A stretch of DNA of 64,000 nucleotides, from the NCBI RefSeq assembly GCF_900700375.1, contig NW_021629846.1:1-64000 (forward strand). Direction: 5' to 3'. Position numbers and translations under genes: made by a program. This stretch comes from Denticeps clupeoides (Eukaryota > Chordata > Actinopteri > Clupeiformes > Denticipitidae). The number at the start of each line of letters is the position of its first letter. The stretch's first letter is position 1. The notes under the pieces are model-generated. The model saw only the letters and a program-made list of their open reading frames with translations. It made no database searches and was not told the DNA's origin. Positions 57,975-64,000 of the stretch are shown here, in pieces.

Positions 57975-60900
57975 CAGGTTTTCCTCAGGAACCAAAGGAA
58001 CAAGTGCACACACACTGTGTGTCTGCTAGGCAGATGATTTGGTGTTCACTGCCTGAGCCGTGTTCCCGGAACGCTCTGTCAACGTTATTCATAACCTCTG
58101 AATTAACGTTATTCATCTGCCTTACTTACATCACGGCTCCTGCAGCAGAAACCAGTGCTGACGCTGGACACCAGGTTCTGGGAGACTCTGGACATGGTCC
58201 AAACTCTCCATTGTACCATTCCCTGTCTGGATTCAGCGTCTGTGTAGGAAAGCCCATCACGCGTGTGGTGCCATGTTATTCTGCGTCCCCTGTGTAATTA
58301 CTGTCACCCCACACACACACACACACACACACACCGTATGAACTTTATTTAACAGCGCAGTTTGCTGTGGAGCACTGGCGCAACTGGAGGATGGGTCGTC
58401 ATGACAACGCTTCCTGTAAGGCTTCTTACAGACAACACCGTTTTGATCAAAGCCGCATTGATGACCCTGAGCTTCACCTCGTCTTCTGAGCTTCATCTCA
58501 ATGCAACGCAATTTCCAGCAAGGCAACCAGAATCTAGAACCTGGTTCTAAAGCAGAACAACAGTGGTGCCTTGTGAAGATCTTCCTGCAGCGCCGTGAGC
58601 CGGAGTTTCGGCGTGTTGCAGGCTACACAGGAAGAGGAGCTGTCACATGACTGACTGTCTGAAGCCGGAACTGACACGGTTCATGGTCGTCTCGCCATAT
58701 GCTGAGAAGGAATAAGGCCCGCGGGCCGGGGCGCAGCCTTCTGTCGGCCTGGCAACCGTCCCTTTGCGCCGCTCTGCGCGGACTGGGAGAATCCGAGGGG
58801 ACAAGATGAAGCTCAGTGCATGATGGGAAGTGTCCGCTGCTCGGGTGAATTATTGATGATGTGAACCTGAGAACCAGCTCCTGGGCAGCGGGGAGTGCCA
58901 GATAATCAATATCATACATCAGACGAACATTTCTCTCGCAAATGTCGATATTTTTAGCTGCACAATGTTGATAAATTACATTTGTTCTCCGCGCGGTTTT
59001 ATATTTATGATCTGCTGTGAAAAGCCCACATATTTTACTCAGTAGAGATGAATATAGAAATGAATGGAGTTAATGGGATTAATTATAATGTTGACCATGT
59101 TTGTGTTTGTGATGACTGCTGGACCTGAAGCGGGCGTGGCCCAGACACTGACCGTGCTCAGGGGGTCGACCGGTGCCGAGTGACCTTCCTGTAGGCACAC
59201 ACACACACACACACGCTCGGTACTGAAGCCCTGCAGTCCGACCAGAGAGGATTCCTGATCCGCTCACGCTGCTTCAGACCGGTACACGCTGGCCGTAATC
59301 AGAAGGTTCGAATCCCGATCCGCCACTGAGGTGCCACGCCCCATGCCAAGCGGCAGGGTTAAATACAGAGGTCACTTTCACCGTACAGAACAGGGTCCTG
59401 CAGACGCATCGCTTTGCCGTTGTTTACGGTCACCAGGTCACGTGAGCCCACTGACACCTGCAGCTTCTTCTGGATCTCTGTACACGCGGCAGGAGCAGAA
59501 ATGTCTCCAGTGTTACATGAGACGTGGAGCAACACGCTCATCATCTGAATTGCTTTGTGTGCGGTGGTTGTGTAGTTACAATCCAGACAGAGTCCCAGGT
59601 TCAACCCACTTACTACCATCGTGTCCCTGAGCAAGACACTTAACCCTGAGTGTCTCCAGGGGGGGACTGTTCCTGTAACTAGTGACTGTAACCCTGAGTG
59701 TCTCCAGGGAAGGACTGTCCCTGTAACTACCAACTGTAACCCTGATCTTATCCAGGGGGGGACTGTCCCTGTAACTACCGACTGTAACCCTGAGTGTCTC
59801 CAGGGGGGGACTGTGCCTGTAACTACCAACTGTAACCCTGAGTGTCTCCAGGGGGGTACTGTCCCTGTAACTACTGATTGTAACCCTGAGTGTGTCCAGG
59901 GGGGGACTGTCCCTGTAACTACCGACTGTAACCCTGATCTTATCCAGGGGGGGACTGTCCCTGTAACTACCGACTGTAACCCTGATCTTATCCAGGGGGG
60001 GACTGTCCCTGTAACTACCGACTGTAACCCTGAGTGTCTCCAGGGGGGGACTGTGCCTGTAACTACCAACTGTAACCCTGAGTGTCTCCAGGGGGGGTAC
60101 TGTCCCTGTAACTACTGATTGTAACCCTGAGTGTGTCCAGGGGGGGACTGTCCCTGTAACTACCGACTGTAACCCTGATCTTATCCAGGGGGGGACTGTC
60201 CCTGTAACTACCAACTGTAACCCTGAGTGTCTCCAGGGGGGGACTGTGCCTGTAACTACCAACTGTAACCCTGAGTGTCTCCAGGGGGGTACTGTCCCTG
60301 TAACTACTGATTGTAACCCTGAGTGTGTCCAGGGGGGGACTGTCCCTGTAACTACCGACTGTAACCCTGATCTTATCCAGGGGGGGACTGTACCTGTAAC
60401 TACCGACTGTAACCCTGAGTGTCTCCAGGGGGGGACTGTCCCTGTAACTACTGACTGTAACCCTGATCTTATCCAGGGGGGGACTGTCCCTGTAACTACC
60501 GACTGTAACCCTGAGTGTCTCCAGGGAAGGACTGTCCCTGTAACTACCAACTGTAACCCTGAGTGTCTCCAGGGGGGTACTGTCCCTGTAACTACTGATT
60601 GTAACCCTGAGTGTGTCCAGGGGGGGACTGTCCCTGTAACTACCGACTGTAACCCTGAGTGTCTCCAGGGGGGGACTGTGCCTGTAACTACCAACTGTAA
60701 CCCTGAGTGTCTCCAGGGGGGTACTGTCCCTGTAACTACTGATTGTAACCCTGAGTGTGTCCAGGGGGGGACTGTCCCTGTAACTACCGACTGTAACCCT
60801 GATCTTATCCAGGGGGGGACTGTCCCTGTAACTACCGACTGTAACCCTGAGTGTCTCCAGGGGGGGACTGTGCCTGTAACTACCAACTGTAACCCTGAGT

Positions 60901-61054
60901 GTCTCCAGGGGGGACTGTCCCTGTCACTACTGACTGTAAGTGTGTGTCGTTTCTCACGGTCTGACCTTCATGTTGTTGTTTTTTTTAAGAACTTTCAAGC
61001 TCTGCCAAGACAATCCCTGATGATCAGCAAGAAGCAGTATGTGCAGGGTGTGTA

Positions 61055-61092
<38 letters not shown>

Positions 61093-63230
61093 CCTCCTGT
61101 CCTTCCTCCCTGAGCTCTTTTAACCGTCTCTATGTATTAAACTCTTGATGCTTGGGGACGTGTAGAGAAGGGACGAGATGTCCACTCTTTACCCGGAGCT
61201 TCTCTATCATTGGTCTGTGTGTGTGTGTGTGTGTGTGTTAACGTTAATGGCCGTTAAGGTCAGGCACATACATGTTACATGATCACATGATTGCCGTTCT
61301 GCTGTCTGCACTCTTCCTGGCTCATGTTCTCACCAGCAGCAGCCAGGAGAAGAAGGTTCTGTAGTAATCTACAGAACGCAGTGCAGAACATCATGGATTA
61401 AATCATAATGACGTTGATTGGTGATTTCTAGTTAAAACGTCCTTACGTCTTCTCAATCGAATCGTTCACACCTCTTAATCCATGTCTGAGACGTCTGCTG
61501 TCCTTGGTTTGATTCTCCTCTTGGTCTCTCTGTAGGGAAGGGGGCGGAGCTAGTGACAGTGCACCCACGTGCCATGTTCATCCCTCGGCCCGGCTGGACC
61601 TTCCTGTCTGCAGGTGTCACTGTCACACATTGTCACAACCGCTTATTGTTTTTTATATAATTGTGTTGAAAAGTTGAAAGTTGAAAAGTATAAGGGACAC
61701 TTTTGTGTGTGTGTGTGTGTGTGTGTACATGGTTTCGTAATGGGTTACACTGGGGACATCCCAGCCTGGCAGGCGGCGCAGAGAACAGGGTGTCGGGTAC
61801 ATGCCCTGATCCAACCTGGCCTGAAATCAGAACGAGTACCAGACACCAGCAGACAAACTCTGTGTGTGTGTGTGTGTGTGTCAGCTGTTGTCTTGTCATG
61901 TCCGATCAGAGGAAGCTTCCTACTGTTCCTGCAGTGCTGCCAGGAACAAGGACAGAAAGAGTCTGTGTGTATGTGTGTGCGTGTGTGTGTGTCTGTATGT
62001 ATGTGTGCGTGTGTGTCTATGTGTGTGTGCGTGTGTGCATTTGCATCCTCTACACCACCAGCTCGGTTTATTTATATGCTCACACAGCCAGATCCGGTGC
62101 GACGATCCCAGATTCCCTGCCGGTGCCTGAACTGTCTGGTGGACTCAGACTCAGGTCCCACAATGCTGCTGGGTGCGGTCATGTGATGACAACACTGCTC
62201 TTCGGGTGAAACCAGCATTTTCCTGCCACCCATTAGTGATGCGGGAGTAGTGCGGAGGAGGAGGAGGTGACCTTCATCAAGGACAGAACAACATTGTTAT
62301 TTACCGCATTTACCAGACGCCCTTATCCAGAGCGACTTACAGTCAGTAGTGACAGGGACAGTCCCCCCCTGGAGACACTCAGGGTTAAGTGTCCTGCTCA
62401 GGGACACGATGGTAGTAAGTGGGGTTTGAACCTGGGACTTCTGGTTCATAGGCGAGTGTGTTACCCGCTAGGATACTAACACCCTTATCATCTTCCTCCT
62501 CCGGATGAAGCTCACACACCCTCATCCTCCCTTCTCCCACAGAGGTGGTGAAGATGCTGACCCCTCCAGTGTCTCCACCCGTGGGCAACAGGGCCAGTGG
62601 TGGAGGTTTGGATCTAAAGAGAAAGTGATTAGTGGTCACGTGACACACCACAGCACACAGTGAAACGTGTCCTCTGTATTTAACCGTCACCCTTGGTGAC
62701 AGTGGGCACCATGACAGGCGCCTGGGGATCAGTGTGTGGGGACGGGACCTTCATCAAGGGGACCTCAGTGGCACCTTGGCGGCTCGGGATTCGAACCAGC
62801 GACCTTTACGGGGCCGCTTCCTTACCCGCTCGGTCACCACGGCCCCATCTAATGATAAGATGTGATCAGATTTCTGAACCTTCTCCATAGCAGGAAAATC
62901 GATGATAGAGACAGAGCGAGAGAGCCACACCCAGGAACGCGGCGTGTCACGGGGCCAGATCAGATGTGCAGGATCATGGGTCCTCAGGGACTTTATTACG
63001 GATGAAATATGTGCTGCTCTGCTCAGTAACTTGAGCGGTTTTATTACGGTTTTAGGGTCTGTGCACCCTGACGGGCCACGTGACATGGTTCTCCGGGTTC
63101 TCATGAACACTATGTGGATTGTACGTGTGTGGGAGTGAGTGAGTGAGTGTGTAAGTGACTGGTGTGTGTTGAGCTGACCTCACCATCTCCCCAACTCATC
63201 CTTCTCCTGTTCAAGGTCTTCTCCACTATT

Positions 63231-63262
<32 letters not shown>

Positions 63263-63383
63263 GCCAGACTGCATGCTCACTAACTGAATGTCTGCACCCA
63301 GTAGCACTCCTGCTTTGGCTGAAGAATCACACCTCTGTCTGTAAAATTACACACTACAGGAGAATATGTGGAGCAGTGTAACA

Positions 63384-63434
<51 letters not shown>

Positions 63435-63545
63435 GTGTGTGGGATCAGAAAAAGTAACCAGAGTGAAAGAGAGATAATAACGTTGTATGTTTCTTTCTTT
63501 TTGAAGCGGAACTGACTGTGTGTGTCTGTCTGTGTAAGTTCATTC

Positions 63546-63583
<38 letters not shown>

Positions 63584-63729
63584 AATGGATATGACCATTA
63601 TTAGTCAGTTTAATCACTGCCAGATCATTAGAATGAATTAAACCATGTGGTATTGTAGTGACACACACGCATAGAGACTGAAAAGAAAGGATGACCAAAA
63701 CAGATTTGTGTGTTTGTGCTTCTTATTGA

Positions 63730-63768
<39 letters not shown>

Positions 63769-63879
63769 CTTCTGTCAAGTGGAGCTGCGCTTGTTGGCTC
63801 ATCTGTCCTCGGACCCTGAGCTCCTCAGAATCTTCAGTGATCCCAGTGCCGACATCTTCAGCATGCTGGCCTCTAAGTG
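52760..63879 (+). CDS. poln: DNA polymerase nu, 15 exons, incomplete at both ends
   Basis: Family A translesion/repair polymerase. Exons in phase: about 52760-53117, 53189-53352, 53433-53545, 53856-54010, 54079-54138, 54222-54282, 55060-55124, 55960-56043, 56142-56237, 56322-56378, 56491-56547, 56693-56758, 60990-61047, 61536-61613 and 63768-63879. POLN signatures: [91 protein letters not shown], then polymerase motif A as [20 protein letters not shown] (the catalytic Asp is kept). Motifs B and C lie beyond the window. Introns after 53545 and 54138 seem to use GC donors. The first exon's 5' end is uncertain: in-frame stops lie just upstream, next to LINE tail DNA. Introns hold SINEs, CA repeats and a 1.3-kb minisatellite. 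Confidence 0.92.
53608..53712 (+). repeat. SINE family 2, heavily deleted sense copy
   Basis: GTAGTAGCCTAG head joined directly to GTGTCCCTGAGCAGGACACTT and CTCTGGATAAGGACGTCTGG with a GTAAATGTGAATGTA tail. In poln intron 3. Confidence 0.8.
54400..55040. other. AT-rich poln intron, possible unclassified repeat
   Basis: Contains CCTTAAAAAGTCTTACATTT at about 54470 and GGTCTTAAAAAGTCTTGAATT at about 55000 in the same orientation. This suggests an interspersed repeat, but no class or ends could be fixed. Confidence 0.3.
56966..57107 (-). repeat. SINE family 1, antisense copy
   Basis: CATTTCACCGTCACCCTGAG, GTGGGCACCATGACAGGCGCC, GACGGGACCTTCATCAA, GGGATTTGAACCCACAACC (B-box) and GTTCCTTAGCCACTATAA (head). 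In poln intron 12. Confidence 0.88.
57110..57268 (-). repeat. SINE family 1, second antisense copy
   Basis: Directly follows the previous copy: AAGTGAAGTGATTGTCACTTG tail, GTGAAATTTGTCCTCTGC, GTGGCACCTTGGCGGATCAG and GGCCGCTTCCTTAAAC. The middle block is missing. Confidence 0.88.
57275..57440 (+). repeat. SINE family 2, sense copy
   Basis: CACTCGCCTACGAACCAGAAG, ACCCAGGTTCAAACCCC, GTGTCCCTGAGCAGGACACTT, GAGTGTCTCCAGGGGGGG, GTCACTCTGGATAAGGGCG and GTCTGGTAAATGCTGTAAATG. It shows the ancestral single-copy form of the unit that is amplified at 59.6-60.9 kb. Confidence 0.9.
57945..57970. repeat. CA/GT microsatellites in poln introns (representative)
   Basis: One of many pure CA or GT tracts in poln introns. 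Others lie near 53555, 54147, 56238, 58310, 59196, 61055, 61215, 61703, 61860, 61960-62040, 63233, 63385, 63550 and 63730. They are typical of fish introns and explain most His/Thr- and Cys/Val-rich ORFs. Confidence 0.9.
59285..59400 (+). repeat. SINE family 1, sense copy, partly deleted
   Basis: CCGTAATCAGAAGGTTCGAAT (canonical B-box GGTTCGAATCC), CGCCACTGAGGTGCCACGCC, GGGTTAAATACAGAGGTCAC. It confirms the tRNA origin of family 1. Confidence 0.85.
59569..59640 (+). repeat. SINE family 2 head, origin of the 48-bp minisatellite
   Basis: GGTTGTGTAGTTACAATCCAG, CCCAGGTTCAACCCACTTAC and GTCCCTGAGCAAGACACTTAA run straight into the tandem array. The array replaces the middle of the SINE. Confidence 0.85.
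59639..60930. repeat. 48-bp minisatellite derived from the inside of a SINE
   Basis: About 27 units of TAACCCTGAGTGTCTCCAGG + GGGGGACTGTCCCTGTAACT + ACTGACTG. The unit equals one stretch of SINE family 2. Main variants are GATCTTATCC for GAGTGTCTCC, GTGCC for GTCCC and ACCAACTG for ACTGACTG, in a repeating order that shows larger-block duplication. The SINE tail (CTCTGGATAAGG...) is missing at the right end, where the unit runs into GTAAGTGTGTGTC. ORFs on both strands (up to 436 codons) are artefacts of a unit of 3n. In poln intron 12. Confidence 0.95.
62305..62490 (-). repeat. SINE family 2, near-full antisense copy
   Basis: CGCATTTACCAGACGCCCTTA, AGAGCGACTTACAGTCAGTAG, GTTAAGTGTCCTGCTCAGGG, AACCTGGGACTTCTGGTTC and GTGTGTTACCCGCTAGGATAC. 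It is a good reference copy for the family. Confidence 0.9.
62635..62850 (-). repeat. SINE family 1, near-full antisense copy
   Basis: CAGTGAAACGTGTCCTCTG, TTTAACCGTCACCCTTGGTG, GGGACGGGACCTTCATCAAG, GGGATTCGAACCAGCGACC (B-box), GGGCCGCTTCCTTACCCGCTC and GTCACCACGGCCCC (A-box end). It is the most complete copy of family 1 in the window. Confidence 0.92.
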
Positions 63880-64000
63880 GTGAGGGATCTCAGCACGTTC
63901 CTGTCCTCATTCGGGATGTTCTTCACGCAGTCGTTCCCACTGAAACATGTCACGTCCACGCCACGTCAGGTTGTTCTGTCACATGCTTGTGATTCATGTT

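Noticed and set aside
59576-60886. 436-codon minus-strand ORF and 300-codon plus-strand ORF
   Set aside because: Both are readings of the 48-bp SINE-derived array.

Overview
This window is nuclear DNA of a teleost fish. The evidence is spliced vertebrate genes with GT-AG introns, dense CA/GT microsatellites, Tc1-type DNA transposons, two tRNA-derived SINE families and fish-type LINE ends. The species cannot be fixed from the sequence; the SINE repertoire looks otocephalan or clupeoid to me, at low confidence. I saw no retrovirus-like or LTR element.

Region by region. 0.4-1.9 kb (-): gltpd2-like lipid-transfer gene, four exons, with an apparent frame break. 2.3-3.0 kb (-): four phase-consistent exons of a Pro/Ser-rich gene I do not recognise. 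3.6-5.4 kb: Tc1 fragment and a 31-bp minisatellite. 6.2-17.2 kb (-): plod3, complete in 19 exons (728 aa), with three huge tandem arrays in introns 1, 16 and 17. 17.8-18.3 kb: short Tc1-type element. 19.3-23.2 kb (+): type II membrane C-type lectin of the asialoglycoprotein-receptor kind, complete in 8 exons, with a Tc1 copy in intron 1 and a CCCAACACTA array in intron 6; a second array of the same motif lies at 24.2-25.1 kb. 25.2-26.0 kb (-): kctd11-like single coding exon.

26.5-43.7 kb is accessory sequence. After SINE and LINE debris come four tandem copies (A-D, all +) of a two-exon gene for a small secreted, acidic, Ser/Thr/Pro-rich protein with many N-glycosylation sequons, which I cannot assign to a family. 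Copies B and C sit in tandem duplicated units; D is frame-broken. A 3.0-kb TA-flanked DNA transposon sits beside copy A, and the duplicate beside copy C preserves its empty target site.

43.9-45.1 kb (-): mospd3, complete in five exons. 45.6-46.6 kb (+): dead retrocopy of a PRPP synthetase gene. 47-52.7 kb: LINE and SINE pieces, a zinc-finger remnant, a 77-bp minisatellite and one exon-like ORF. 52.8-63.9 kb (+): 15 exons of poln (DNA polymerase nu), running off the right edge within the polymerase domain.

The genes are independent housekeeping or receptor loci, not an operon. Human counterparts lie on 17p13 (GLTPD2, ASGR, KCTD11), 7q22 (PLOD3, MOSPD3) and 4p16 (POLN). The most notable material is the orphan gene cluster, the complementary repeat arrays around plod3 exon 17, a minisatellite grown from the inside of a SINE, and a SINE/LINE pair sharing a 3' tail.
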